Positions 28,827 through 36,875 of a stretch of DNA of 64,000 nucleotides are shown piece by piece. This stretch comes from Achromobacter mucicolens (lineage in GTDB: Bacteria > Pseudomonadota > Gammaproteobacteria > Burkholderiales > Burkholderiaceae_B). Positions within the stretch are counted from its first letter, which is position 1. Each line of letters starts with the position of its first letter. The position numbers and the translations under genes were made by a program. The notes under the pieces were generated by a model. That model made no database searches, was not told the origin of the DNA, and saw only the letters and a list, made by a program, of their open reading frames with translations. The DNA lies in assembly GCF_902859725.1 (NCBI RefSeq), contig NZ_CADIJP010000002.1:310001-374000 (forward strand). Direction: 5' to 3'.

Positions 28827-30938
28827 ATGCGATTCCGTGGCGCGGGGCTATTTTTCGTGCTGGCCGCTTTTGCTACCACCGCGCACGCGGCGTATGAGAA
28901 GCAGCTCGGCCCACTGGCAGGCACCGTCAAACAGCAGCTTTTGCAAGGCTGGCACGTCGGCGAGCAGGACGGCTGGTTCACGTTGCGCAATAGCGATGTG
29001 CCCGGCGGCGAGCAGACGTTCTACATCAATCCGGGGCCCGCGCCCGAGACGGGCCGCATCACCGATGTCAACGTGATGGTCAACTCGAAGAGTCCCAAGG
29101 CGTCCATCGGCATCGCGCTGAACAACAACGCGCGCAAGAGCCTGTGCCTCCTGGAGATCCGGGCGGACCGCAACACGATGCTGTTCTGTCTGGAGGGCCA
29201 GACGCGCCGCGACATCGCTTCCGTGCCCAACGTGGCCAAGCTGGACGGCACCGACCGCATCAGAGTGGTGGAAGTGCCCGGCGCCGCGCGTTTCCTGGTC
29301 AATGGCCAGAAGATTGCCGATATCGAGAACGAGCCCGCGCTGGGCAGCGAGATCGGCATCATGGCGTACGACGAAGGCACGTTCGGCATTGCCGACTTCA
29401 TGATCGTGTCGGACGTGGCTGCCAAGCCCGCCGGGTCCGGCGGCCAAGGCGGCTCGGGGGCGGGTGCGCCGCGCGTGCCGTCGGCGGCGCCGCCTCCCGC
29501 GCCCGCCAATAACACGGCAGTCAACAACACGCCCGCCACCCGCACGCCCGCCAACAACACCCCCGGCTTGCCGGGCGAGGGCCCCTATCCGCGCTTTGGC
29601 GGCGATACCTTGCGAATCGTCGGGGTGTATGTCGGGATCATGCGCAGCATCTTCCTGCACGAGTTTGGCCACGCGCTGATCGGCGAGCTGGAGTTGCCGG
29701 CGACGGGCGCCGAGGAGGATGCGGTCGACATGTACTCGGCGTTGCAGATCGTCGAGCCCACCATGTACCCGACCAAGGACGAGGACCTGAACACCATGGC
29801 CCGCGAGGCCGCGACGTATGCCGCGCTGCAGTGGTACTACAGCGGCAAGCTGGCGGAAAAGCGCGGCGCCTCGGCAAGTTCGGCCTGGCAGGACGAGCAC
29901 ACGGGCGACTTGAAGCGCTTTCGCAACATGCTGTGCATCATGTACGGCGGCAATCCCGCGGTGTTCGAACCGGTGGCCAAGCACGTTGGCTTCGAGGATC
30001 GGACCAAAGCGCGGTGCACGGACGAATTCAATAAGCAGAACCGCGCGTGGCGCCGGCTGCTGGCGCCGCATACGCGGGTCGGCACCTGGACGCCCGACGG
30101 CCTGCAGCCGGCCAACGCGCCCGGCGCGCCGGTCAACGTGGTATTCGAGCCATCCAAGCGCAAGATCGGCAACCTGTTCGCGAACAACCTGTCCGAGGCC
30201 ATCACCAACAACATCAAGCTGCTCGGCCAGACCTACGTGCTGCCGCGGCCGGTCAACGTGGTGTTCAAGGATTGCGGCCAGTTGAATGCCTGGTACAACC
30301 CGCGCGAGGGTTCGATCACGATGTGCTACGACCTGATCGAGAACATCGCGGTGATGGTTTCGGATATTGAAATGGGCACGGTGGGCGGCGAGGTCGTCGC
30401 CAAGGATGGCGGCGCGCCGCCGGCGCCGCGGCAACCGCCCGCGGCGGGGCAGGGCATGCCGGCGCTGCCCGCCGGCGCCTTCGACGAGCTGAAGGACTAC
30501 GGCGTGCCGCCGACGAACCTGCTGTTCTCGTCGCCGTATCGGGGGCCAACGCCCAACAAGCACACGCGCGCCGACATCATCACGACGCCGGAGCTGGTGC
30601 GGTTGATCAATAACGATAAGAACATTCTCATCATCGACACCAGCGGGCTACGGGAAACGCTGCCCATCGCCTATCCGCTGTCCGACGCCGGGTCGGACGG
30701 CAGCGTCGCGGACCACCTGCAAGGCGCGCTGGACGCCTGGCTGAAGAAGAACACCGGAGACCGGCGCGACACGCCCATCGTGTTCATGGGCGCGGGCATG
30801 AACGACCGATCCTCCTACAACGCGGCGCTGCGCGCGGGGACGCTGGGTTGGCGCGCCTACTGGTATCGGGGCGGCATGGAGGCGTGGACCGCCAACGGCC
30901 TGCCGACCGCGCCGGTCAAGCCCGCCACCGGCAAATAG
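28827..30938 (+). CDS. Secreted three-domain protein: lectin-like domain, DUF4344-type metallopeptidase, cysteine-less rhodanese-like domain (703 aa)
   Basis: A signal peptide (MRFRGAGLFFVLAAFATTAHA) precedes a beta-rich domain (~25-200) with the pattern of concanavalin/LamG-like sandwiches (FLVNGQKIADIEN, GSEIGIMAYDEGTFGIADF). A Pro/Ala/Asn/Thr linker (~203-255) follows. The central part resembles the putative metallopeptidase family DUF4344: zinc motif H278-E-F-G-H282 with GAEEDAVD after it, then DEHTGDLKRFRNMLCIMYG and RCTDEFNKQNRAW, and a second conserved segment DCGQLNAWYNPREGSITMCYDL. After another Pro-rich linker, ~585-703 looks like a rhodanese domain (NILIIDTSG, YWYRGGMEAW), but the catalytic cysteine position is Gly/Ala (FMGAGMNDRSS). 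The gene stands alone with its own terminator. A periplasmic or extracellular location is inferred; the substrate is unknown. Confidence 0.7.
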   Translation: MRFRGAGLFFVLAAFATTAHAAYEKQLGPLAGTVKQQLLQGWHVGEQDGWFTLRNSDVPGGEQTFYINPGPAPETGRITDVNVMVNSKSPKASIGIALNNNARKSLCLLEIRADRNTMLFCLEGQTRRDIASVPNVAKLDGTDRIRVVEVPGAARFLVNGQKIADIENEPALGSEIGIMAYDEGTFGIADFMIVSDVAAKPAGSGGQGGSGAGAPRVPSAAPPPAPANNTAVNNTPATRTPANNTPGLPGEGPYPRFGGDTLRIVGVYVGIMRSIFLHEFGHALIGELELPATGAEEDAVDMYSALQIVEPTMYPTKDEDLNTMAREAATYAALQWYYSGKLAEKRGASASSAWQDEHTGDLKRFRNMLCIMYGGNPAVFEPVAKHVGFEDRTKARCTDEFNKQNRAWRRLLAPHTRVGTWTPDGLQPANAPGAPVNVVFEPSKRKIGNLFANNLSEAITNNIKLLGQTYVLPRPVNVVFKDCGQLNAWYNPREGSITMCYDLIENIAVMVSDIEMGTVGGEVVAKDGGAPPAPRQPPAAGQGMPALPAGAFDELKDYGVPPTNLLFSSPYRGPTPNKHTRADIITTPELVRLINNDKNILIIDTSGLRETLPIAYPLSDAGSDGSVADHLQGALDAWLKKNTGDRRDTPIVFMGAGMNDRSSYNAALRAGTLGWRAYWYRGGMEAWTANGLPTAPVKPATGK

Positions 30939-30962
30939 CGCGCTACACGGCAACCAAAAGGA

Positions 30963-30997
30963 AAAGCCCGCCTGCATGATGCAGGCGGGCTTTTTTT
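30963..30997. terminator. Strong bidirectional terminator between the metallopeptidase gene and ahpD
   Basis: AAAGCCCGCCTGC (30963-30975) pairs with GCAGGCGGGCTTT (30981-30993) across a 5-nt loop, followed by seven Ts on the plus strand. The A-run on the left gives TTTT on the minus strand, so it can also end ahpD transcription. Confidence 0.92.
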
Positions 30998-31013
30998 GCG
31001 AGCGGCGGGTCGC

Positions 31014-31532
31014 TTACTTGCCTTGGGCGGCCAGCGCCAGCGCGGCGGCGTTGACGACGGCGGCAATCCGGCCGGCGTCGCGCAGCTGTTCGGTCGACAG
31101 GCCGTCGTTCTTCAGGTTCTCATAGTGCGAAGCCACGCAGAAATGGCACTTGCCGATGATGGAAGCCACCAGGGCGAAGAGCTCGAAGCGCTTCTTTTCC
31201 ACGCCGCCGTGGGTGGCGTAGGCGTTCATGCGCAACTGGGCCGGCAGGCTCTTCAACTGGGCGTCGCCGGTCATCTCCACGTAGGGATACCAGGTGTTGT
31301 TCATGCCCATGAGGGCGGAGGCGGTCAGCGCGGCATTGGCGTCGCCTTCCGACAGGCCGCTCTTGAAGGCCTCGACCAGCACCGGGCTGCGCGCGGCGTA
31401 CGCGGCGGACAGGGCGGCGCCCACGGCGTCTTCGGGAGCCAGCGTCGAGCGGGCAATCACGGCGTCCAGATTCAGGCGGATGTCCTTGGCCCAATCCGGC
31501 AGCTGTTCCTTAATGGTCGTAAGAAATTCCAT
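31014..31532 (-). CDS. ahpD: Alkylhydroperoxidase AhpD (172 aa)
   Basis: Carboxymuconolactone-decarboxylase-fold protein. The AhpD redox motif is complete: E117 upstream, then C129-H-F-C132-V-A-S-H136 (KCHFCVASH). AhpD passes electrons from a lipoyl-dependent system to AhpC and has weak peroxidase activity itself. It lies 74 nt downstream of ahpC on the same strand. The pair is therefore of the AhpC/AhpD type; no ahpF is visible in the window. A large hairpin separates the two genes. Confidence 0.92.
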   Translation of the reverse strand: MEFLTTIKEQLPDWAKDIRLNLDAVIARSTLAPEDAVGAALSAAYAARSPVLVEAFKSGLSEGDANAALTASALMGMNNTWYPYVEMTGDAQLKSLPAQLRMNAYATHGGVEKKRFELFALVASIIGKCHFCVASHYENLKNDGLSTEQLRDAGRIAAVVNAAALALAAQGK

Positions 31533-31562
31533 AGTTTTTACCTATAATCTAGCGCAATTAAT

Positions 31563-31600
31563 GCCCGGCGCAGGGCCTGCGGACAGGCCCCGGACCGGGC
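31563..31600 (-). other. Two-part stem-loop between ahpC and ahpD
   Basis: Outer stem GCCCGG (31563-31568) with CCGGGC (31595-31600) and inner stem GGGCCTG (31573-31579) with CAGGCCC (31584-31590) around a CGGA loop. No T-run follows on the minus strand. It is well placed to lower ahpD expression relative to ahpC by partial termination or mRNA processing (inference). Confidence 0.6.
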
Positions 31601-31606
31601 TGGAAA

Positions 31607-32155
31607 TTACAGCGTGGCGCCGCCAACCGTACGGTTGCACGGGCACAGTTCGTCGGTTTGCAGACCGTCGAGCAGACGCAGCACTTCTTCCGGGTTACGG
31701 CCGACGTTCAGGTTGTTCACCGAAACGTGCTGGATCGTGTTGTCCGGGTCGACGATGAACGTGGCGCGCAGGGCAACGCCAGCACCCTTTTCACGCACGC
31801 CCAGCTGGTCGATCAGGGCGCCGGTGGTGTCGCCGAATTGGTAGTGACCCAGCTTGTTCAGGTCCGGGTGCTCACGGCGCCAGGCCAGCTTGACGAATTC
31901 GTTGTCGGTCGAACCGCCCAGCAGGACGGCGTCGCGGTCTTCGAAATCCTTGGCCAGCTTGTTGAAGCCGACGATTTCGGTCGGGCACACAAACGTGAAG
32001 TCTTTCGGGTAGAAGTAGATCACCTTCCACTTGCCGGGGAACGAGCTTTCGGTGATGTCTTCGAACGCCGACACGCCGTTTTCTTCGTGCTGGTTGAAGC
32101 CGGGCTTGACGCCGGTGACCTTGAAGGGTTCGAGTTTGTCGCCAACAGTTTTCAT
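31607..32155 (-). CDS. ahpC: Alkyl hydroperoxide reductase / peroxiredoxin AhpC (182 aa)
   Basis: 2-Cys peroxiredoxin with peroxidatic C57 in DFTFVCPTEI and C-terminal cysteines C171 and C173 (DELCPCNRT), one of which is the resolving residue. The CPC arrangement resembles the actinobacterial AhpC that works with AhpD. It reduces peroxides and peroxynitrite in the cytosol. I chose the ATG at 32155, preceded by GGGAGT on the minus strand, over in-frame upstream codons that lie in the promoter region. Confidence 0.93.
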   Translation of the reverse strand: MKTVGDKLEPFKVTGVKPGFNQHEENGVSAFEDITESSFPGKWKVIYFYPKDFTFVCPTEIVGFNKLAKDFEDRDAVLLGGSTDNEFVKLAWRREHPDLNKLGHYQFGDTTGALIDQLGVREKGAGVALRATFIVDPDNTIQHVSVNNLNVGRNPEEVLRLLDGLQTDELCPCNRTVGGATL

Positions 32156-32206
32156 GTTTACTCCCGTAGTTGTTGGGTGGAGATAAGGCAGCGCCTCAAA
32201 CCACAA

Positions 32207-32243
32207 ATTTTACGCTATGGATTATCGTTGTCTAATTGATAAT
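32207..32243 (-). promoter_or_regulatory. Predicted ahpC promoter with flanking inverted repeat, overlapping the 3' end of risS
   Basis: On the minus strand TAGACA (32234-32229) and TAAAAT (32212-32207) are spaced by 16 bp, a good sigma-70 match. The -35 is flanked by an inverted repeat (ATTATC 32221-32226, GATAAT 32238-32243; 11-bp spacer) that could bind a regulator such as OxyR, although the ATAG/CTAT half-sites of OxyR are not clearly seen. The element overlaps the last codons of risS. Confidence 0.5.
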
Positions 32244-33657
32244 TCCTAAACTTGGCTTTGGGCAGCTCTATCCGTGCGGTGAGTCCGCCGCCCTCGCGCG
32301 GCAGCATGCGCAGCGACCCGCCGACGTGCTTGAGCAGGCGTTCGACGATGGCCAGACCCAGGCCCGCGCCGCTGACGCCGGTGCGGGCGGCCTCGCCGCG
32401 CGAGAACGGGCGAAGCAGGCGGTCCACGTCTTCGGGCGCGATGCCGGGGCCGCGGTCGGACACTTCGATGACGATCATGCTGCCTTCGGCCTGCAGCGTC
32501 ATGTTCAGGTGCGCCATCCCATCGTCGGGCGAGCGGCCATAGCGACGCGCATTCTCGATCAGGTTGCTGACGATGCGCTTCAAGTCCAGCGCGGTAATGC
32601 GGGCGCGCAGGCCAGGTTCGAGCGAGGCTTCCAGTTCGCCGCCGAGCGAGGCGGTATGGCTGCGCTCGCGTTCGTACAGTTCGGCGAGCACGGCGGAAAT
32701 GTCGGTGGCCAGTTGCGGCAGCGTGCCCGCAGGGCGCGCGTATTCCATCAGCTGGCCGATGCTGTGGTCGATCTGGCCGAGGTCTTCGTCGATGGCCTGC
32801 CGGGCGTCCTCGGACACGCCGCTCAGTTCGATTTCCAGCCGCATGCGCGCAAGCGGGGTGCGCAGGTCGTGCGAGATCCCGGCCAGCATGAGTTCGCGAT
32901 CGGCCTCGGCCTGCCGCAAATCCTTGGCCATGCGATTGAACGACGCATTCAGGTCGCGGATCTCGAGCGGGCCCTGCTCGGGCAGCGGCGCGGGTGTTTC
33001 GCCGCGTGACAGCACCTGGGCGGCACGCGCCAGACGGGAGAGCGGCCGGTTGACGAATCCCACACTGACCGCGGCGCCGACAAGGGACAGCAAAAGCGCG
33101 GTGGCGCCCCATCCCAGCCATTCGATGCCGCCTGTCAGACCGATCTGCTCACGCTCGAACACCAGCCAGTACAGATCCTTTTCGATCTGGAAGCTGACCC
33201 AGAAGCCGGGCACCTGGTTCACGCCCCAGGCAATCTGCGTTTCCGGGCCGAAGCGCGTGCGGATGTGCTGGGCCACGCGCTGCCAGTAGTCGTCGTCGGG
33301 GAGGGCTTCGGCGAAGTCCGTGACCTCGCGCGGATAGACCTGGATGCCTTCGTTGGTGGCCAGGTCGAGAAGGAGCTTGCTGCGTTCGCCGTTATGGGAA
33401 TAGATCAGCGCGGTGCGCGTGATATTGACGGCCGTGATCACCCGCTGCGCCATTTGATTGGCGCGCGGTCCCAGCTCCATGCTGAAAAATACTTGAAGCC
33501 ACGCGCCCAGGCTGACGAGCATCAGCGCGGCGAGCAAAAGGAACGTGCGGCCGAACAAGCCCAGCCGCAAACGTGATGTCAGGTTCCTGAATGTTCTGCG
33601 CAGGCGCGGCACGACGCTGCGCTCCTGCCCGGGGCGGGCCAGCCGATCAGCTACCAC
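32215..33657 (-). CDS. risS: Sensor histidine kinase, RisS/EnvZ type (480 aa, GTG start)
   Basis: Layout is N-terminal cytoplasmic tail, transmembrane helix ~38-58, periplasmic domain ~60-178, second helix ~180-203, HAMP ~203-255 (VNRPLSRLARAAQ), dimerisation/phosphoacceptor H263 (ISHDLRTPLARMRLE), and ATPase with NLIENARRYG, DRGPGIAP and GAGLGLAIVERLLKHVGG. The closest resemblance is EnvZ and the Bordetella RisS. The GTG at 33657 overlaps the response-regulator stop by 11 bases, so the pair is coupled. Substantial N-box and G-boxes are intact, so it should be active. Confidence 0.9.
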   Translation of the reverse strand: MVADRLARPGQERSVVPRLRRTFRNLTSRLRLGLFGRTFLLLAALMLVSLGAWLQVFFSMELGPRANQMAQRVITAVNITRTALIYSHNGERSKLLLDLATNEGIQVYPREVTDFAEALPDDDYWQRVAQHIRTRFGPETQIAWGVNQVPGFWVSFQIEKDLYWLVFEREQIGLTGGIEWLGWGATALLLSLVGAAVSVGFVNRPLSRLARAAQVLSRGETPAPLPEQGPLEIRDLNASFNRMAKDLRQAEADRELMLAGISHDLRTPLARMRLEIELSGVSEDARQAIDEDLGQIDHSIGQLMEYARPAGTLPQLATDISAVLAELYERERSHTASLGGELEASLEPGLRARITALDLKRIVSNLIENARRYGRSPDDGMAHLNMTLQAEGSMIVIEVSDRGPGIAPEDVDRLLRPFSRGEAARTGVSGAGLGLAIVERLLKHVGGSLRMLPREGGGLTARIELPKAKFRNYQLDNDNP

Positions 33658-34381
33658 CGTCTGGGACGAACACGTATCCTAGACCCCAAACGGTCTGGAT
33701 GAATACGGGCTTGGACGGGTTTGGCTCGATCAGTTTACGCAGACGCGAGATCTGGACGTCCAGGCTGCGATCGAAGGCTTCGTATTCGCGGCCGCGAGCC
33801 AGTTCCATGAGCTTGTCGCGCGACAGGGGAATCTTCGGATGGCGCGCAAAGACCTTGAGCACCGAGAATTCACCCGTGGTGATGGGCACCTGTTCGCCGT
33901 TGCGCGTGAGCGTGCGGGTGGACAGATTCAGCACGTAGGGGCCGAAGGCGATGGATTCGTTTTCCTGGCTGGGGGCGCCGGGATGTTCTTCGGTGCCGCG
34001 GCGGCGCAGAATCGCATTGATGCGGGCCAGCAGTTCGCGGGGGTTGAAGGGTTTGGACAGGTAGTCGTCCGCGCCCATCTCCAGGCCGACGATGCGGTCA
34101 ATTTCTTCCGCCTTGGCCGTCAGCATGATGATGGGGGTGTTGTCGTGACCACCGCGCAGCCGGCGACAGATGGACAGGCCATCCTCGCCGGGCAGCATCA
34201 GGTCCAGCACGAGCAGGTCGAAATGCTCACGTTGCCAGAGTTTGCCCATCTCTTTGGCGTCTTCGGCGACGAAAACGTTGAATCCCTGTTCGGACAAGTA
34301 CCGGCGCAGCAGATCGCGCAAGCGCGGATCGTCGTCAACGACGAGGATTTTTCGGGTGGGGGTGGTGTTTTGCGTATTCAT
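33647..34381 (-). CDS. risA: Response regulator, RisA/OmpR family (244 aa)
   Basis: An N-terminal receiver domain with acidic pocket D16-D17, phosphoacceptor D60 (LLVLDLMLPGEDG) and K at MGADDYLSKPF is followed by an OmpR/PhoB winged-helix domain (~145-240) with DKLMELARGREYEAFDRSLDVQISRLRKLIE (in parts DKLMELARG, RSLDVQISRLRK). The sequence is very like RisA of Bordetella, where the RisAS system controls stress- and virulence-related genes. It heads the risA-risS unit; the 131-bp gap to the divergent tsaB-rimI gene should hold both promoters. Confidence 0.92.
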   Translation of the reverse strand: MNTQNTTPTRKILVVDDDPRLRDLLRRYLSEQGFNVFVAEDAKEMGKLWQREHFDLLVLDLMLPGEDGLSICRRLRGGHDNTPIIMLTAKAEEIDRIVGLEMGADDYLSKPFNPRELLARINAILRRRGTEEHPGAPSQENESIAFGPYVLNLSTRTLTRNGEQVPITTGEFSVLKVFARHPKIPLSRDKLMELARGREYEAFDRSLDVQISRLRKLIEPNPSKPVFIQTVWGLGYVFVPDGGS

Positions 34382-34512
34382 GGCCGGAAATGTAACAGTG
34401 ACAAGAACCGGGGGCTAGAGGGCGTTCACAAGATATTACACATTGCGATCCCTGGTTGAAATCCCCCTTACACCCGGGGGTTACAGCGCCTTATTTCGTA
34501 CAATCTGCATCT

Positions 34513-35769
34513 ATGGAACTAAACCTGCTGGCACTGGAAACTTCATCGTCACGATGTGGCGTGGCCCTTTTGCGGGCGGTCGACGGCCGCCTGGAGATCA
34601 GCGTCCGCGAACACGAAGGTTCCCAGGAACACGCCGAGCGCCTACTGCCTATGGCCGATGCGCTGCTTGCCGAGGCCGGCATTGCCGCATCGGGGCTGCA
34701 CGCCGTGGCGTTCGGGCAGGGGCCTGGCGGCTTCACCGGCCTGCGCGTCGCCTGCGGCGTCGCCCAGGGAATGGCGCTGGGGCTGGGCATCCCGGTGTTG
34801 CCTATTGTTTCGCACCAGGCCGTGGCCGCGGACGTCGATGCCACCCCTGGCGAGGCCGTGGTCGTGGCGCTGGACGCCCGCATGAACGAGGTCTATCTGG
34901 CAGTCTACCGCCGTAGCGCCGCGGCGGGTGATGAATCCGTCTGGGAAACCCTGCAGGCGCCGATGCTGATCGCCGCCGCCGAGGTCGTGCCCTGGACGGC
35001 ACACCATTTGCCGGTCTGGTCGGCGCGGGCCGGCCAGCCGATCGCGCCGCTGCTGGCCGGGGATGCCTGGGACGCTTACGCCGCCGACATGGCGGCGCCC
35101 GCCGAATGGCGCCGTGCCATCCATGCCCAGCGGCCGCAGGCAGCCAGCGTGGCGCGCCTTGCCCGTCAGGGCTGGCTGCGGGGCGAGACCCTGGCGCCCG
35201 AGCTTGCCGCGCCGCTTTATGTGCGGGACAAGGTGGCGTTCACCACCGCCGAGCGCCTGCGCGGCGAGGGCGGCAATCCCAAGGCCCAGCCATCGCTCGC
35301 CACGCCCGTGCCGCAGCTCATGACGCAGGCGGACCTGGAAGAAGTCGTGGCGCTGGAGGCGCAAGTACAGGCGTTCCCCTGGACGCGCGGCAATTTCGCT
35401 GACGCCCTGGCGTCGGGCTACGGCGCCTGGACGTTGCGGCGCGAGGGCAAGCTGGCCGGATTCTGCGTGCTGATGTATGCGCCCGACGTGGCGCACCTGC
35501 TGGTGATTGCGGTGGCGCGGGACCTGCACCGCCAGGGGCTCGGCGGCGTGCTGCTCGATTGGTGCGAACAGCAGGCGCGCGAACGGGGGCTGGAAGGGCT
35601 GTTGCTGGAAGTGCGGCCGTCCAACACCTCCGCCATCAGTTTCTATACGGGCCACGGCTACCTGCAAATCGGCGTGCGCCGTGGCTATTACCCCGCCGAG
35701 AAGGGCGGCCGCGAGGATGCCATCGTCATGCAAAAGCGCTTTGACCAAGCCGACGGAGCTCCGGCATGA
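34513..35769 (+). CDS. TsaB-RimI fusion: tRNA t6A synthesis subunit joined to ribosomal-protein-S18 N-acetyltransferase (418 aa)
   Basis: Residues 1-~255 are TsaB (LLALETSSSRCGVALL, FGQGPGGFTGLRVACGVAQGMALG), the dimerisation partner of TsaD in making N6-threonylcarbamoyladenosine at position 37 of tRNAs. Residues ~270-412 are a GNAT acetyltransferase of RimI type (VAHLLVIAVARDLHRQGLGGVLLDWC in parts; EVRPSNTSAISFYTGHGY). The two are usually separate neighbouring genes (tsaB-rimI). Here there is no stop between them and the joining segment is Gln/Pro/Ala-rich. I chose the ATG at 34513; upstream in-frame codons add nothing conserved. It overlaps the glycosylase gene by four bases. Confidence 0.9.
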   Translation: MELNLLALETSSSRCGVALLRAVDGRLEISVREHEGSQEHAERLLPMADALLAEAGIAASGLHAVAFGQGPGGFTGLRVACGVAQGMALGLGIPVLPIVSHQAVAADVDATPGEAVVVALDARMNEVYLAVYRRSAAAGDESVWETLQAPMLIAAAEVVPWTAHHLPVWSARAGQPIAPLLAGDAWDAYAADMAAPAEWRRAIHAQRPQAASVARLARQGWLRGETLAPELAAPLYVRDKVAFTTAERLRGEGGNPKAQPSLATPVPQLMTQADLEEVVALEAQVQAFPWTRGNFADALASGYGAWTLRREGKLAGFCVLMYAPDVAHLLVIAVARDLHRQGLGGVLLDWCEQQARERGLEGLLLEVRPSNTSAISFYTGHGYLQIGVRRGYYPAEKGGREDAIVMQKRFDQADGAPA

Positions 35770-36800
35770 CCCCGGTGGACGCCGCGGCGCGCCCTGCGCC
35801 GCCCCGCATCAACCCGTTGCAGCGAATCTGGCTGCGCGAGCTCGGCATGGAGCGGCTGTGGCTGCGTACGCCGCCTGCCGCGCCGGCCATCAAGACGCCC
35901 GTCGGGCCCTCTGCCGCCGCACCTTCCGGCGCATCTGCCCCGGCCCCCGTGGCGGCGCCCTCGGCCCTGTCCGGCGGCGCGCCCGCTGCCGCACCCCAAT
36001 CCGCCATCGTCGCGCCGGCCCCGGCCGAAACGCCCTCTGCGGTTCCAACGACTGCGCAGCCCGCGCAGGCTGCCCAGGTGTCCGCGCCCGCGGCCACGCC
36101 GGCGGAGCCGCCATCGGGGCGCGCATCGGCCATTCCGGCCTCGATCCTGAACCGAACCGGCCCGCCGCCGCGGCCGGCGCCGAAGGTCGAAGTCCAGGAG
36201 GAAGCGCCACCGCCCATTCCGGTGGCCGAGGCCGTCAAGGACGCCAATCTTGAACAACTGGCCGCGCAGGTCGTGGCGTGTTCGGCCTGCGGCCTGTGCC
36301 AGGGCCGCCGCCATGCGGTAGTCGGCCAGGGCGCTCAGCCGACCCGTTGGCTGGTGGTGGGCGAAGCCCCCGGCGAACAGGAAGACCGCCAGGGCCAGCC
36401 CTTTGTGGGCCGGTCGGGCCAGTTGCTGGACGCCATGCTGGCGGCGGTGGGCATGAGCCGCGAGCGGGATGTCTTCATCACCAATGTCATCAAGTGCCGT
36501 CCCCCGGGCAACCGCAATCCCAAGCCCGAGGAAATCGCCGCCTGCAGCCCGTATCTGATGCGGCAGATCGCGTTGCTCAATCCCGAGCGCATCCTGGTGC
36601 TGGGGCGGTTTGCCGCGCAGACGCTGTTGGGCACGGACGCCACCATCGGCAGCCTGCGGGGCCGCGTCCATCACTTGAAGACGGACGAGGGCGCGCAGAT
36701 TCCGGTCGTCGTGAGCTACCACCCGGCCTATCTGCTGCGCAGCCCGTCAGAAAAGGCGCGTGCCTGGCAGGACTTGAAGCTGGCCGCCCGCGAACTGTAG
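35766..36800 (+). CDS. Family-4-type (Fe-S) uracil-DNA glycosylase with long Pro/Ala-rich N-terminal extension (344 aa)
   Basis: Residues ~155-344 carry the UDG fold: ACSACGLCQGRRHAVVGQG with iron-sulfur cysteines, VVGEAPGEQEDRQGQPFVGRSGQLLD (active-site block, in parts GEAPGEQED), NVIKCRPPGNRNPKPEEIAAC with the other cysteine ligands, and VSYHPAYLLR. This set is typical of family 4 glycosylases that remove uracil from DNA. Residues ~30-150 are low-complexity Ala/Pro/Val/Ser with no recognisable domain, roughly doubling the usual length. The start overlaps the tsaB-rimI stop (ATGA). Confidence 0.88.
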   Translation: MTPVDAAARPAPPRINPLQRIWLRELGMERLWLRTPPAAPAIKTPVGPSAAAPSGASAPAPVAAPSALSGGAPAAAPQSAIVAPAPAETPSAVPTTAQPAQAAQVSAPAATPAEPPSGRASAIPASILNRTGPPPRPAPKVEVQEEAPPPIPVAEAVKDANLEQLAAQVVACSACGLCQGRRHAVVGQGAQPTRWLVVGEAPGEQEDRQGQPFVGRSGQLLDAMLAAVGMSRERDVFITNVIKCRPPGNRNPKPEEIAACSPYLMRQIALLNPERILVLGRFAAQTLLGTDATIGSLRGRVHHLKTDEGAQIPVVVSYHPAYLLRSPSEKARAWQDLKLAAREL

Positions 36801-36822
36801 CGGGACCGGCGGCAAATGAAAA

Positions 36823-36846
36823 AACCGGGCGAAAGCCCGGTTTTTT
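36823..36846. terminator. Bidirectional terminator between the UDG gene and lplT
   Basis: AACCGGGC (36823-36830), GAAA tetraloop and GCCCGGTT (36835-36842) with a T-run to 36846 on the plus strand and an A-run on the left giving Ts on the minus strand. It serves the two convergent genes. Confidence 0.92.
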
Positions 36847-36875
36847 GTTGGAAGATCAAACGGTTGGCGCGCGGC

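Noticed and set aside
32207-32243. A definite OxyR site at ahpC
   Set aside because: An inverted repeat is present, but the four ATAG/CTAT-type half-sites with seven-base spacing are not, so it is reported only as a possible regulator site.
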